A program made the position numbers and the translations under genes. From contig OX411544.1 of the NCBI GenBank assembly GCA_948146395.1, positions 40,159,419 through 40,223,418 of the forward strand: a stretch of 64,000 nt of DNA. The letters are read 5' to 3'. Shown here piece after piece: positions 34,968 to 47,653 of this stretch (the first letter of the stretch is position 1; every line of letters begins with the position of its first letter). The DNA is from Fragum whitleyi. Lineage: Eukaryota > Mollusca > Bivalvia > Cardiida > Cardiidae. Below the pieces are notes generated by a model. It was not told where the DNA came from and ran no database searches. It saw only the letters and a program-made list of their open reading frames with translations.

Positions 34968-35770
34968 TAAGAGGGCCAGAATGGCCCTTAAAAACTCATC
35001 TTAAGATGAATCAGAAAAGACTTGAAATAAAATTCATACAGAAATTTGCCATAGGGCTTGGGAGGAGCGTTTGAAAAGTCAAAATAAGCTACACCCTGCC
35101 ATAATAATAAGTTTGTGCCAATTGTAATTTTACGAACAAATTTTAAAAGGGTAATTTACATAACATTAAAGTCAAAAATGGCATGACCGTTTTCAGGTAG
35201 CAATAAAATTTTCATGAACACGATTTCAGAAGGGACATCCATGGATAACTTGTGCCAAATTTGGTTGCAATGTGCCCATTGGTTAGAAAGCTGAGATGTT
35301 GAAAATGTCAGGGTAAAAAAACAGCCACGCCCGTATTTATGGGGTCCATTCAAAATTTGATGAACAAATTTTGATTACGGCCACACAAGGAACGCTTCTG
35401 TCAAATCAACCAATTGGGTAGAGAGAAGAATGTATTTAAATTTTTAAGGATTAAAATTTGTTCTTCCAAATATTGGTCAGATTAATGGTCTTGATCATGC
35501 CTTTATTTATGGGTCCGTCAAAATTTCACAAACAAATTTTAGAAGGGTCGCCAAAGGAACATTTCTGCCAAGTTTGATTGAAATCCAGCAATTGCTTACA
35601 GAGGAAAAGATTTTCAAAAGTGCCCCGCCCTACCACATCCATACTTTAGGGTCAATCAAAATTTCACGAACAAGTTTTGAAACGGGTCACCCAAGAAATA
35701 TTTCTGCTAAGTTTGGTTGAAATCCGCTCATTGATAACTTGTGAAAGATGTTTATAGACTTGTTGACGAC
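34968..35770. repeat. GGGCCA/TGGCCC-ended mollusc-type repeat with about 170-bp monomers
   Basis: Begins GAGGGCCAGAATGGCCCTTA. Three or four diverged monomers share AAATTTCACGAACAAATTTT, CCAAGTTTGATTGAAATCC and GGGTCACCCAAGAAA-type words. Ends near GGCGGACGACGACTAAGATG. Confidence 0.7.
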
Positions 35771-36408
35771 TTTCGGCGGACGACGACTAAGATGGACCTA
35801 ACTTTTGATGATATGGCTGACAAATTATGGATTCAAATGCGTATATACAATAGATCACGGCGCCTTTCCACGTTTTTATTGAACGACCCTCGGTCAAGAG
35901 AAGGGGGGGGGGGGAAGGTTGGGTCTAAGTATTCAAATCCATAACAAATCTTAAAATAGTTATACTTCAAACCTATCATTTCAGATATTGTAATTGATTC
36001 CGCGAGATATCTTTGAAGTTAAAAAGAATCAAGTCAGATATGATTCTCAGATGCATGGTAATGAACTTATAAAAATTGCAATGATATTGGAGTTAAAGTC
36101 ACGGCGTTATGTTGCACAAAGGAATTTAGACCTAGATTTAAATTTCATCATCTCCGAAATGGCGATGTAATTGTTTTATTCCACGTCTCCATGGAAACAC
36201 TTTTATCACATTATTAACCCTTGGTTTTAATGCCAATCTCAATTTCCAAATAGAATGTTGCTACAAATAAAAACACCGTTAAACTGTTTTGAGAATTAAT
36301 GTTTTTGGAATGATTTCGACCGGATGCTAGACTGTAGTTATAAACCCCGTATTTCAGTCAAACTGACCAAAATGCGTAATATTCTTTAGATCTTTTTCAT
36401 TAAAAATA
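35771..36408. other. No recognised feature apart from a G-run
   Basis: A run of about 12-13 G lies near 35903. The rest is AT-rich and non-coding. Confidence 0.55.
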
Positions 36409-36410
36409 TA

Positions 36411-37984
36411 CTACTCAAAGTTTTCTAAGCACCAAACGTTTTCGCTGTCCTACAGGAGCTGATTTAAAAAAAAATCGTGTTTGTGTTTAAGATGTACAAT
36501 AATGTATTGACAAGATATCTAATGTATACATTTCCAAATTTGACACGCAATTTCTCGCGAGACTCGTGCAAAATGATGAACCCCGATTTCTTACCTGTCC
36601 TTTCTCATTTTCTACATGTACAGGTTTCGTGAAGATGCTTAGTTTCTGTTTTCAGTACTTTATTGACTTTTAAGTCGTTACTCATGGCTAATCCAAATTC
36701 AGACGACATTTATCTGTCGAACAATTGTGGCGTGCTGTAGGTATGGTAGAGCAAGGGGCTTCCTACCATGATGTTGAGATGGACCTGGGGGTACACCATA
36801 CTGTTTTAACCAGATCTTGGACACGATACCAACAGCATAGTACACCTGTAAGAAGACATGGTTGAGGTAGGAGTAGAACTACCTCCGTCGCAGAAGACCG
36901 TTTTCTGGTAATTCAAGCCCGAAGCAACATGTTTGCTAAGGCAACGCAGCTACGTTCCGACCTTCAAAACGCCTCAGGAGTGCGAGTTTCGACTCAAATC
37001 ATACGAACACGGCTGCATGAGCATAACCTTAGTTCAAGAAGACCATGTATTCGTATTCCGCTGTCTCGAATTCGTTGTCGGTGTCGGTTTACATGGATAT
37101 TGGACCACGTTGGCATGCCCATAAGACGCTGGCGCCCCGTGCTATTCACGGATGAGTCCAGGTATTGCCTGAACTACACTTATAGGCGGGCTAGGGTGTG
37201 GAGAAGACCGGGGGAAAGATTTCATGCAGCAAACATTGCTGAGCACGATCGTTATGGGGCTGGGTCCATCATGGTTTCGGGTGGCATCAGCTGGGATGGG
37301 CGGACTGATCTTGTTATTTTAGAAAGAGATATTCTGGCAGCTCGTAGATACATTGATGAAATCCTCAATACCCACGTAAGATTTTACGCTGGTGCTATTT
37401 GGGATGGATTGATTTTAATTGATGATAGTGCCCGTCCACACACGACCCGTATAGTCCAAGAGTATCGTCAAGAAGAGGGCATTCCACGTCTGAACTGGCC
37501 GGCTCGCTCACCGGACTTAAATAAGAAAGAGCATATGTGGAATGAGCTACAGGTCACATTTTCGGTTCGCAAGGTCCTGCAAAGGACACTCCAGGCGCTG
37601 CCAGGTCCTCAGAGAAGAATAGTCTGTTATTCCTCAAAGAGTAATCCAGAAATTAATCAGGATTTATGCTGAGGCGCTGTCAGGCTGTTATTGACAGTGC
37701 CGGCTCTCATACTCGTTACTGAACGAAATGCAACTGAAAGAACACCTTTTTTTGTCAAATTCGATTTTTTTCAATTTTCAAGAAAACAGACCAATTTCTA
37801 TGATCTCCCTGTTTGGTCTACATTTAAAGTCGTCTCATCTTAATAAAGCTTTATTTTCTTTTATAAAATTTGATAATCGATAACAATCGACCATTTTCCA
37901 ACATTCTTATCATCAAATTTCCTTTGTTTGTTTTTTCTGAAATTATTGTATAAAAAAATTTGGTGTTTAGCAAACTTTGAGTAG
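36411..37984 (+). mobile_element. Tc1-like transposon
   Basis: A 1574-bp element bounded by TA dinucleotides (36409-36410, 37985-37986). Terminal inverted repeats begin CTACTCAAAGTTTTCTAAGC on the left and end GCAAACTTTGAGTAG on the right. It contains one degenerate transposase gene on the plus strand. Length, TA target and terminal organisation fit the Tc1/mariner superfamily. Confidence 0.88.
36684..37722 (+). pseudogene. Broken Tc1-like DD34E transposase
   Basis: The element's only gene. The N-terminal helix-turn-helix region reads SVEQLWRAVGM. The catalytic motifs are LFTDESRYCL (first Asp), LILIDDSARPHT (second Asp) and SPDLNKKEHMW (Glu); 34 residues separate the second Asp and the Glu. 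The usual Asn and Pro-Ile in the last two motifs have become Ser and Lys-Lys. Breaks seen: a frame change between the first ATG and SVEQLW, an in-frame TGA after PVRRHG, and a frameshift near 37600-37660. After the last break the conserved C-terminus MLRRCQAVIDSAGSHTRY is in another frame. The longest uninterrupted piece is 36929-37672. The start is tentative. It cannot make an intact enzyme. Confidence 0.9.
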
Positions 37985-38066
37985 TAAAGTTCCTCTCATA
38001 TCTTACCTTGTTTTCCAAAACGAACAGCAATTAGAGATATACATGTCTTGCACATATGTATAAATA

Positions 38067-38378
38067 TGTAATCCGTACTATGTGTTTTGTATGAATAGAT
38101 ATCCCAAGGTTGCGGGAATTAATAATTGTCGAGGCTCTACCGTGACAATTACAAATTCCGACAACCAAGTTAGATAATTTGTTTCATTCAATACACTAAG
38201 TACGTATTACATTTATCTTATAGCCTCTATTTGCATTGTTTTCGTGAAGGTTTCTAACAGAAATGTTTCCAAAAGTTACCGCATTATGTCATTATTACAA
38301 AAAAAATACCCATGTAATGTTATGAAAAATATATTATGGGTTGTTATCACGCGGATATTTGTATAGTTATAAGATAAA
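38067..38378 (+). mobile_element. TTATC/TACGTACTTAGTG fold-back element
   Basis: TGTAATCCGTACTATGTGTT to TTGTATAGTTATAAGATAA; the palindrome arms are somewhat diverged. About 80 bp beyond the Tc1-like element. Confidence 0.75.
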
Positions 38379-38812
38379 ATTAAATTGAAAATTAAATTCC
38401 TCAGCCGCTACTACGACGATATCTTATGCACGGCTTTTCTGGTATTTTTATCCTCTTGGCATTCAAAAAATGGTCTAAACGTGCAAAAATTATGTTAATG
38501 TGAGAACGCTTCTCTTTTAACCATTTTTCGATACAAGCTTATTGTTAAGAATAGGACAGTTATTAAGCTTGCCAAGGCTCGCTTAATAACTTTCAGTTTC
38601 GAACTCGTTTCAGATCAGCATGTCTCAAATCAAATCTCACAACAAATTTAGAAAATATTTCAAAATCACATTGTACGTGTAGTTTGGCATATGTTCATGT
38701 TCCAACCGGGTTCTTTAATTTCAAACGAATAAAACAATGATTTTAGTGAAAATCAAGACTTTAGCACCTGAATTTAAGTCGTATGCATGGTCTTATTCTC
38801 AACTTGACTGTT

Positions 38813-39076
38813 AGGAACATCGTGAAATAGACAAGGTGAATTATTTTGAATTTTTTGAATGAAATTTAATGAATAATATTAAACACCAGCCCGTAAATTA
38901 TGCAATTAGTTATTCCATTTAATTGAAATGTGGACCGTAGCGCTTTTAAACAATTTCAAGGCATTTTTGAGTGATAGAAGTTAGTGTTTGAAATGATTGA
39001 TTGGGGCGCTGGGAGAGTGGTTTTGAATGGTTTTGACCGAGATGAGGGTGAACTTCAAGAAGTTGTTAACTATAAT
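38813..39076 (+). mobile_element. CAGTTA element, internally deleted and diverged
   Basis: AACATCGTGAAATAGACAAG at the left and GAAGTTGTTAACTATA at the right; the middle is shortened. Confidence 0.62.
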
Positions 39077-39143
39077 GTTTAGAAGTACGATCAGCATTTC
39101 TTGTCAACGCACCGTGTACCTGTCAGTGCTGGTCAGAGAAAAG

Positions 39144-39589
39144 TACAGATAATTGCATCATGAATTTGACAAGGTGAACGATTTTGGAATTATTTCGAAA
39201 TGAAACTGAATGAATAAGAGGAGCGAGTTTTGAGTGAAATTCAAGGAAGATAATCCAATATCGCTAATTTCAGTTCAGGATGAACAAAATTAGCGATATG
39301 TTTGCATCCCTTTAATAGAATATGTTTACAAGTTCTATAAATAGCTTCCTATTTCTTCAAGAACCTATCAGACGCTTAAAACATTTACAATTATGTCTGT
39401 GAAATCGCGATTTAGTTCTTGCTTTATGATTTTTGAAGATAGTTGTTGGTTTTATATTTTTGTCATTTTGAAAGTTTTTAAATGGTTTGAGTGAGTGTTT
39501 TAAATGGATTAATCAATGGAGCGCTGAGTGAGCGACTTAGAATGATTTTGATTTAGATGAATGTATATTTCACGATGTTTTTAACTGTA
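39144..39589 (+). mobile_element. CAGTTA element, full copy
   Basis: TACAGATAATTGCATCATGA to TCACGATGTTTTTAACTGTA, with the internal palindrome. Immediately followed by a GAGCCTGTGCG fragment (39597-39626). Confidence 0.8.
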
Positions 39590-39626
39590 CTCGGTAAACT
39601 GATGGAAATGTCACACACAGGCTCAT

Positions 39627-41639
39627 ATTAGTGGTATTTATAAAGAAACCGTGCCTTCACAATTTCACATTGAGTGCACATAAAAATGTTTATAATAACA
39701 TATTTTGAATGCTAGACTTCTGTCAGACTAATTCACTAGGCGAAAAGATGCATTTGACATTTCAAAGTTGATTTGTTTGATTGTTGTCATTGCTGTTTAA
39801 AGCAAGGGAAATTTTACATCGTGAATAAAAACAACATTGAAATTCATTACGAACACCGTAAATGCATGGCGAATATATGATACTATAAAAAAGAACTAAG
39901 AATTTTATCCGGATTAAACAACTCAAGACACAGTTTCCATGATAAGATTAGTATGTTTGGTCTACTTTTAGATATGTTTTGTAATTGTTGTAATATTTAT
40001 TGTGCATTGAAGTTTCTCAGCGCTTTAGGTTTAACATGTATGAATCTTATTTAAACTCAAAAAGGACTGGCCTAGCTTACTAAAATGGGACATTTTGATG
40101 ATAAGTGGATAACATGCCAAGGAAGTCTTAAAATATACTTGAATTTTTTATTTAATGTAAATCGAAATAAAAAGGAATAGAGATACAGTTGCAGATATAT
40201 TTCAAGCTTGGAAGCTGATTTCTTTAGAGCAAAAAGGTGAACTTCATTGGTCAATGTGGTGTTGGAATGCATCGCATGACAAAGAATTGATAAATTGGAC
40301 TGTTTAGTGTAAACTATATATTCTCAAGTGAAAATTAAAACAGAAGATGAACAGATTTGTCAACGAGGGGCTTAGCATAATTGAATCTATCTCAGACTCT
40401 TCTAAAAGGACGATGCCCATTTTTATCACCCAAGATCTAAGAGGAATGAAAACACGGGGATCTAAAATTCGACTCAGCTGACCAGCAAAGAACCCTGATT
40501 ATCTGCAAATAGAATTCATTATAATTGTTGTGAGTATACCGCGATGATTATACTTTACCTGATAGATGGTGTCAAAGACATCAAAGACAAATTACACCAT
40601 GCCTTGACTTATGTCTCATTATTGTTTTATCAAAGCACCAATACAAATAAACTCATCATAGTTTGCTTGTAGATGCTTGAAACTATTTAGAAACAAAATT
40701 TCAAATCCAATTCAGGATCATCAGAGGGCAAGTTCATTTTTCAAAATTTGTTTACATATTTTAAACAATACGGCGCCAATTAAAATCTTGATTCATTTTT
40801 GCAGGGGGCTGTACTTTCACACTACCCAGATACAGTAGACTAGTTTTGCCTAAGGATCGCGGTAAAATTTGCATAAGTTGCACACGAGGAAATGATATCT
40901 GAAATCATCCACAAAATTATTCATGGGATCTGACATAGACACCTCTTATTAAACAAAGATACAAAGTTTGAAGCATGCATATACCATGAATATTTGTTTG
41001 TATGGGGTTTAAAGCCACCATTACCAGTACAATATACATTCGGCTATAAATAAATGAGACTTAGAAGATGCTAAAATAAAACAAAGTAACAACATCAATA
41101 GCGGTTGTATACTCTATAACAAATATTATCACTTTTCTTTCATTTTCTCCTGAAATAATTTTTGTATACGTAATTGTTCATATTTTTTCTTTAAGTTTTA
41201 GAGGCGTTCAATACCAACTGTCATATTTGATACATACATCAGGTTTTTTCTATGGACCATGCAATCATGAGTCCAAAACCATATATTTGTCGTGAAAACT
41301 CTAATTCCTTTAACACTTGTCTGAATATATATGTTTACAAATTGTTTTTTTTTCTAAAGACAATTCACACATTTTCAGCAAATTAAAAACAGATGTTGTC
41401 AAAATTATGAAACCTAGAGGGGTACAAATGACCTTTTTTCAGTCCTTTTTCAAGGCGAAATTAAACCGTATGTCATCAACTGCTTTGATCTCCCTCCTGG
41501 TGATACAGCGAATTGAATAGGCAATTATCATTGAAACGAGCGACGGATTCTTGATGACGAACAATCAATCTTCACATAAGCTCATTATGATCACGATGTG
41601 CTCATATGAGCTCAAATAAGTTGTTGTTCGTTTGAATGG
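39627..41639. other. No gene recognised (about 2 kb)
   Basis: AT-rich unique-looking sequence. A short piece at 41578-41620 (ATGATCACGATGTGCTCATA TGAGCT) resembles the end of the AGCTCACCTGAGC repeat. Part of the predicted intron. Confidence 0.55.
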
Positions 41640-41866
41640 GTTTCATGTTTAACGCATCTGATAATACTTTTGCAGTCACGTCACACTGACTTAGCACCTC
41701 ACATTAATGTCCTGGTATTTCTCTCACCAGTATTGCCATCGAACCCACTCTAGCATCCAGCTGCCATCCCGCTTAGGTTTACGATTATCCAGCCATTTGT
41801 AAGAAACAAATATCAGAAAGGATATGAGCCGCCGTCGGGAATCGAACCCTCGTCAAAAAGATGTAG
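41640..41866 (-). mobile_element. tRNA-derived SINE
   Basis: Antisense copy: tail TTAGCACCTCACATTAATGT, CTGGTATTTCTCTCACCAG and TACGATTATCCAGCCATTTG. The tRNA-like head contains, inverted, GGGTTCGATTCCCGACGGCG. Confidence 0.72.
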
Positions 41867-42682
41867 ACATTGATATACTTAAGGCTTTTCATTTGAAAGA
41901 TAATTTTTGAAGATATTGCTTAGCAATATCGGCCCTATCTTCAAAATATAGAGACTGCATTCACCAACCTTGGATCATAAATGACGTTGATTTAGTCCCA
42001 TCGACGTTAATGACGTGTTAACTTTTTCTCGCTGCATACAACATAGCATAGTAAAGTTTTGCAAATGAGCCTTTCTGTATTGAAAATCCAGCAGGAAAAC
42101 ACAAATAGTTTGTTGAAAAATTGGTTGCGTTTCAGAAACGTTGTTTTCATCTGGGAAAACGTTTTACTTTATTGCAGATTTGTTTTTGGATATTGAAATA
42201 TAAACGTTTTCTGCCACTTTTTGATAAACGAAACACACATTTAATTGAAAAGGCATTACATCCTTTTCCTGAATTTAAGGGTTCATCAGGCCACGTTTCA
42301 ATGACATAAGTCAGAACAGTTGAAACAACGTTGTGCGAACCCCTTTCATTTTGTAAGAAAAATCTATGTACAATATCGCTTAGGTAAATACTGTTTACAT
42401 TTATGCATCGCTTTTTTTGTCGAATTTTGTCATCGTTGGATAAGACCGAGTCAAAACTACGTGCTTGTTATTACTTTGTTTAATTCTGAGATCGTATACC
42501 AAAGTTTTACAAATCACCATAGTTTTTAGCGTCTACTTAACAATATTACTACATTCGTGTATTTTCTATTATTCATAAAAAAAATATTTGCCTTATTTTA
42601 TATTCGCCAAACCGAACAAGACTTTATATATTTTTTTCCAAGATATTCCACCTTCTAGCTATATTTATAATTTGATACTCAC
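41867..42682. other. No recognised feature downstream of the transmembrane exon
   Basis: Intronic sequence on the gene's strand; no further exon seen. Confidence 0.5.
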
Positions 42683-42835
42683 AGTATAAGCGTCTCAAGA
42701 GCCGTTTTAATCCTCTGTCCCAGAAGGTCCTTGATCGAATCAGCGGATATCGCAGACATATGAAAATAATGATGAATGCACATATTCCAAGGATGATAAC
42801 TCCCGCGATAATTCCGGCCAGTTCTCCTGTGTGAA
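42683..42835 (-). CDS. Transmembrane exon of a single-pass membrane protein (internal exon)
   Basis: On the minus strand a 153-nt open segment has a TTTTTTCAG acceptor and an ACT|GTGAGT donor, and both boundaries are phase 1. It encodes about 50 residues. A short HTGELAG linker is followed by a hydrophobic helix of about 22 residues (rich in I, G, A, F, ending IIIFICL). A strongly basic juxtamembrane stretch with RSRTFWDRGLKRLLRRLY follows. That order is typical of a type I membrane protein crossing outward to inward, with the positive residues on the cytoplasmic side. The outgoing phase fits the Arg/Ser-repeat exon at 5164-5583, so the two may be joined directly or through further 1-1 exons. 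The family is not recognised. Exon call good; membership in one gene with the next two exons is inference. Confidence 0.72.
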
Positions 42836-43735
42836 CTGAAAAAAGACAAAACATGTAAATACAGTTAAACTTGTTTAAAGCGACCACAAATGGGAGCATT
42901 AAAAAGCGGTTGTTAAAGAAAATGGATCCTTTTTACATATTTTGTTTACAAAGATGAATCTTTTTTTTTTATTAAATATGCATAATATTGCGAAATTCTC
43001 AAAAAACCCAATGTTGTTAAAACTCAATGGAAACGTCTCAATTTCTGAACATGCCTCATACTATAAGTTCTGCTAAATCAAAAAGTTTACAAATTAGTCT
43101 AAAAGGTAACCAATCGTGTTTAGCGTGACAGATTTGATTTCAGATTCTCACAGAATCCCTCATAAGTGTGGAATAATAACAGAGGAGGCTAAAATAATTA
43201 AATTACATCGTGTTACTTAGATTCTGATAATAAGATTTGCGTGATTAGAACCAATTAATTATACAATAGAATGATGCCTAATAACTTTCTCATTAAATCA
43301 ATTAAAGATATCGTAGTCTTGAATTGGAGCTACAAACGTGATTTTTTCTTGTTTCGAATTCCTCTTATGCCCTTCAAGTAGAAGTCGGATTTATTTTAAT
43401 ATTATCAAATCTTAACGAATACTGTCCTTTTTGAAGATGAAAACCTAATTTGAGTTTCAGAGATGGTACCCCACTTTGCATGTGTACTGACGTGCAACGC
43501 TGGGTACCATATTCAACATTTGTAAACGTTTTTGAAATCTGAACTTATGGCTGCATTTTTGTTACAAGCCAAACCTTAAAAAGTTTTGAATTTTAAACAT
43601 TGTAATTCCACTTGCCGAAAAGCCAGCAGGCTATTGTAATATCGAAGTTTCTGTTTAGCGTGCGTCTGTGCTAAACTTTTACTTTAATAACCTTCTCCTC
43701 AGAAACTACTTGGTTTATATCATTTCAATATATGG
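42836..43735. other. No recognised gene
   Basis: Intronic or upstream of the transmembrane exon. A palindrome, GGTACCCCACTTTGCATGTG with the inverse ending GCTGGGTACC, lies at 43466-43508. It resembles the end of the TATACCCCGC repeats. Confidence 0.5.
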
Positions 43736-43980
43736 TACAGTTAAGAACCACGTAAATTGACCATCATTCCGATCATAATCATTCATGTTCATTCACTCAC
43801 CGCTCCATTTATTCCAAACACTCACCCAAAACGATCAAAAGCGCTACAAAGTCATTTGGAAACAATTGGAAATTGTTCAAGACGATCAACATTTTATTCA
43901 ATCGATCAAATTATTCTACGATTGTATTTGCTTGTTGGAATTTACTGATTCGGCGTCCTTTTAGCAAAATCGAAATTTAC
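43736..43980 (-). mobile_element. CAGTTA element, partial
   Basis: Antisense left part from TACAGTTAAGAACCACGTAA through CAAACACTCACCCAAAACG to TCAATCGATCAAATTATTCT. Overlaps spurious open frames. Confidence 0.66.
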
Positions 43981-45108
43981 ATCTACGGATTAGATCTTAG
44001 AGGATATGTCCAAAGGATCGCTCTTTTAGGGAGAGTTGAAATGAACATGTATCCCCTAGTTTCAGATGAAAAGATATTTGCACAAAAGTTTACGAACGCA
44101 TACACGCAGGATCGACGGACACTCAAAGAAAATAGCTTGTCCAATGGAGCTAAAATGCTTTGAAAATTACCAAGACGTTTTTGCAGTAATTGCTGTGAAA
44201 TAAAATCTTTTAACTGAGACATTTTTCCATCCCGGGAATTCCTCGTTAAGTGCTGGTTTTGACAATAAATAATCACAAGAGAGTGTTTTGAGGGCAAAAG
44301 CAGACATCTTTTCAATTTTCAGAGAATCAAAGACACTTCTCATAAATTGTACTATTAATTCTCCATTACTATGAGATTAAGTAAGAATAAATTTCATATC
44401 ATTCGAAGCTTAAAATATCATTTTATAACATTGAAATCGAACTTAAAAGAACAACATTGTCATTGTTATTTGATCAACTTTGCGTAAAATTATTTTGATT
44501 GTACATATCTCTAGAGCTAAAGAAAAAATGCGACAAGCTATTTCTGGTTACATAAAAACAGTTTCATTTTTTCCAGTATAGAGCTTATTTGAAATTGGAA
44601 CAGTCTAAACTTTTGTCGTCTTGAAACTGCTTCAATTAACTGCTTTTGCCTCGAGATTGTCTAGGCATGCACTTTAATCCTGGATGAAACTCGTATTCAA
44701 AGATTTTTAAAGTACACTTTCCAACAACTTGAGATGTAAGGGAACTTTAACTTTAGATTGAAAGATGTTAGTAAACAAAAAACCTATTTTGTGGGTACTC
44801 ATTGGAATTGCCTCATTGAGACGATTCCAATGAGCACCTATGACAAAGGTTTTTTTTCAGGAATAACGAGTTTTACTGACTTTTCTCCCTAATATCTAGA
44901 CCTCTCTTTTCAGAAGACTTGGGCTAAAATGACAAAGATGAACAATGCGAAAAGTATCCTCATTATATCTTAATCTTGCAAAGCATTTGAATGGCGGAAT
45001 TTTCTGATTTTGCCCCAGTCCATCTCATTATTTCTTCCATTTCCTGTTAACGTAATTTTCAGCGGATTATGGTGGTCTGTGTTATTTTAAACCCTTCCTA
45101 CCATATGG
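43981..45108. other. No gene; one hairpin
   Basis: A hairpin at 44780-44852 (AACCTATTTTGTGGGTACTC... with central TCATTGGAATTG/GATTCCAATGA) resembles the core of the GGGCCCG hairpin family. The rest is unassigned. Confidence 0.5.
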
Positions 45109-45672
45109 TATTGTTAACGTCGTGAAATTATCAATCAAAAGGACAAAGACAATTCTTAATGAGCTCAATGGTCCTTCAAAGCATTAAAAACACCGCCTGA
45201 AATCGTTTCAAGCTCTCCATTTTTTTTCAAAAAAAAAAAATCTTCGAAATGGCCCAAACCCCTTACAATTTCAGTCATGTTCATTGAAATTGATCCCTAA
45301 TTTGACGGCTGTAGTGGATTTGCAAGTGTTTGACAGTTCAATCATGACACACAAATCTACAAGAATGTATAGATATACGCAGAATTACATAAGATTCTAA
45401 ATTGCATTTTTCTAGATTTGATATTAGGTGTATTTCATAAGCTTTAATATCAAAGTCTTCAAGATGTCTGACTGATTTGGTGTATCGAAGACTGGTACAA
45501 CGAAGTGTTTAAAGGTGTCCACAGATTAAATCATAAAGGGGTTATAACATGAAATAGGCGACATCTTGTTACATCGATTTAAAAAATAAAAACTCGCCTT
45601 TTTCACTCATTGAATTTCAGTAAAAAAAAACCCTGAATACTCACCCTGTCAATTTCACCAACATTTAAACTA
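45109..45672 (-). mobile_element. CAGTTA element, strongly diverged
   Basis: TTAACGTCGTGAAATTATCA at one end and CCCTGTCAATTTCACCAACA at the other, with family words between (ATCGTTTCAAGCTC, CACTCATTGAATTTCAG). It appears to carry about 100 bp of extra sequence. Confidence 0.5.
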
Positions 45673-45701
45673 CGAACGGGCGTACATGTATTGCCAGGGA
45701 T

Positions 45702-45961
45702 CAGGGGCCTGTTTTACTAAACATCTTACGACCATGTTTTGCCTAGGTCAAAAATCAAAGTTGCTTCTACAGTAGTTACTAAATATGGAATTCTGCCATG
45801 CATTATCTCATTGGAATCGTCTCCTAAAGACGATCCCAATGAGATATTGCAAGGCAGAATCTAACAACGAATGAAAACACCAAGTACGATTTGTGATTTT
45901 GACTTACTGTTGGTTTTTTGTGTTTTTTTTTTCGTAAGATGTTTAGTAAAATAGACCCCAG
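45702..45961. mobile_element. GGGCCCG hairpin element, full copy
   Basis: CAGGGGCCTGTTTTACTAAA to TTTAGTAAAATAGACCCCAG. The central hairpin, ATCTCATTGGAATCGTCTCC with its inverse, is intact. Confidence 0.82.
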
Positions 45962-46080
45962 GTTCATAAACGTTGATTGAATGAGTGATTGAATATGAAA
46001 GTTTCTTGAATGTTTGCTGGACTCGTTCTGAGAAATAATAGGCCAAATCATGATATATTCTCCAAACCTCAACCAGGTAA

Positions 46081-47476
46081 TGGGGTAGTTACACATACGA
46101 TGACACTTGAATCGGTCCTTTTTTTTAAATCGGTCCTTAATCGGTGAATTATTTCTCTCATATGATCGGTTGTCATCGGTGTCAGCACTTCAGACTTATT
46201 GTGTAACAGGGTATCGGCGATAAATAGCTTATTGGTCGGTAAAATACAAAGTAAATCGGTTGTCCGTAAGCGACAAATAGCTGGCCAGTAGGAGCTTGGT
46301 CGGTGATGATCGCTTATTTGCTTAATTTACCATCGGCTGTCGTCGCTTTTACAACGGGTATCAATCGGGCAGTCGGTGATTGACCGGTGTTCGACCAAAG
46401 GTCTATCGCTTTCCATCGGATACAACCGGTGAACCGTGTGTGTTCACCGGTCAAAGATCGGTGATGTCGGCGATGAATAGCTGGCAAATCTTTGTTCAGC
46501 AAACTGCCGTCGTTTTTTTTTTTTCATTAAATTGATATATAAGCGATGAAAACCGATAAATCTAAGTTCAGTATATGAGAAAATGAATGTTGTAAGGGCA
46601 ATCCAGCAGTTTGGTCTATCGTGCAACAGCAAGCTCTCTTAAACCTCGAACACGGCATTCATTTGGGCCCACGAGGCGGAAATGCCGCCACCGTAGGAGA
46701 CAAAGAAGATGGTGATCGAAGCAATGGCTAACGCCAGAAAGAAGACTTCAGTTCGGGCAATACAGCACTATCCTAGCCAAATTCAGAGAGGGTGACATCA
46801 GTGCGTTCCAAACTATCTGAGGTAGAAACCCCATAATGCGCCAATTTGAAATCTAAGACACCAAAAGGACATGTAATAATTTTTCAGTTACAAATTTTAC
46901 TTTTAATCTGAAAGTACATATTGTCATGTGAAAATTTTCGAGACAAAGTATAGAGACGTTCGCGAAAAAAAAATCCCTATCAAATTTTCCCTTTCCACTT
47001 AACTGAATAGAAAATATCATTTTCTCGTGAACGCCGCAATAGTTTGACTTTAAATAATCAGACTTTTTCATAAGAAAATATGTTCCTTTGCCGGATTTCA
47101 TAATCTGTGACTGTCTCGTTTGAAAGTTTTATCTGGAATGGATACCCGGCTGAAAAATACCTCATCTTTTCCCATCGCTAATAGATATTTGTTAATCGGC
47201 TGCTTATCACTGACCCATCGGTGATATCGGTTATAAATGGTTTGTCAATCGCTTATTCGTTTGAAATTTTCACCGATCGAGAATTTTAAACATTTTAAAA
47301 ATCCCGATCGGTTAGTGTTCACCGATGAAACTCATCTTTTCCAAATAGTTTGGGGTGTCTGACAATTCGTCTGCCAATCGGAGACATCGGTAGTATATCG
47401 GTTTTGGTCGGTTCCGTCCTTACCTGGACAAAACGAACAACCGATCTATCACCGATTGCCATGTGTAACTGCCCCA
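46081..47476. mobile_element. 1.4-kb non-autonomous DNA transposon with TCGGT/ACCGA subterminal motifs
   Basis: Ends are TGGGGTAGTTACACAT and, inverted, ATGTGTAACTGCCCCA, with TAA on both sides (46078-46080 and 47477-47479). The duplicated flank at about 48903-48925 reads CTCAACCAAATATCATTG with no insert, which serves as an empty site. Both ends, especially the left 450 bp and right 300 bp, are densely packed with ATCGGT, TCGGTGAT and ACCGAT words in both orientations, a pattern typical of clustered transposase-binding sites. The TAA target duplication suggests the PIF/Harbinger superfamily (inference). No transposase reading frame is visible. Confidence 0.75.
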
Positions 47477-47578
47477 TAACATTGATATTTAAGTCACTTA
47501 CGTACTTTATTTTCTATTTCACTCTGGATGAAACATTAGTACAATATTCCAAACTTGAAACAAATTAACGTGACTTAC

Positions 47579-47653
47579 ATCATTTTCGACATCAAATACG
47601 ACGCGAACGCCTCGAACCACGGTCTAATTTTGCAGGTTTTCCCTAACAAGGTC
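47579..47653 (-). pseudogene. Diverged copy of the 75-nt exon-like segment, with an in-frame stop
   Basis: Same length and splice-site positions as 49013-49087 (CTTTTTAG acceptor, GAT|GTAAGT donor), roughly 73% identical by eye. The second half stays similar (RGVRVVFDVEND against RGVRFVFVVKND), but codon 10 of frame 0 is TAG. If the pair is a real exon, this copy is dead or is skipped. Confidence 0.3.
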
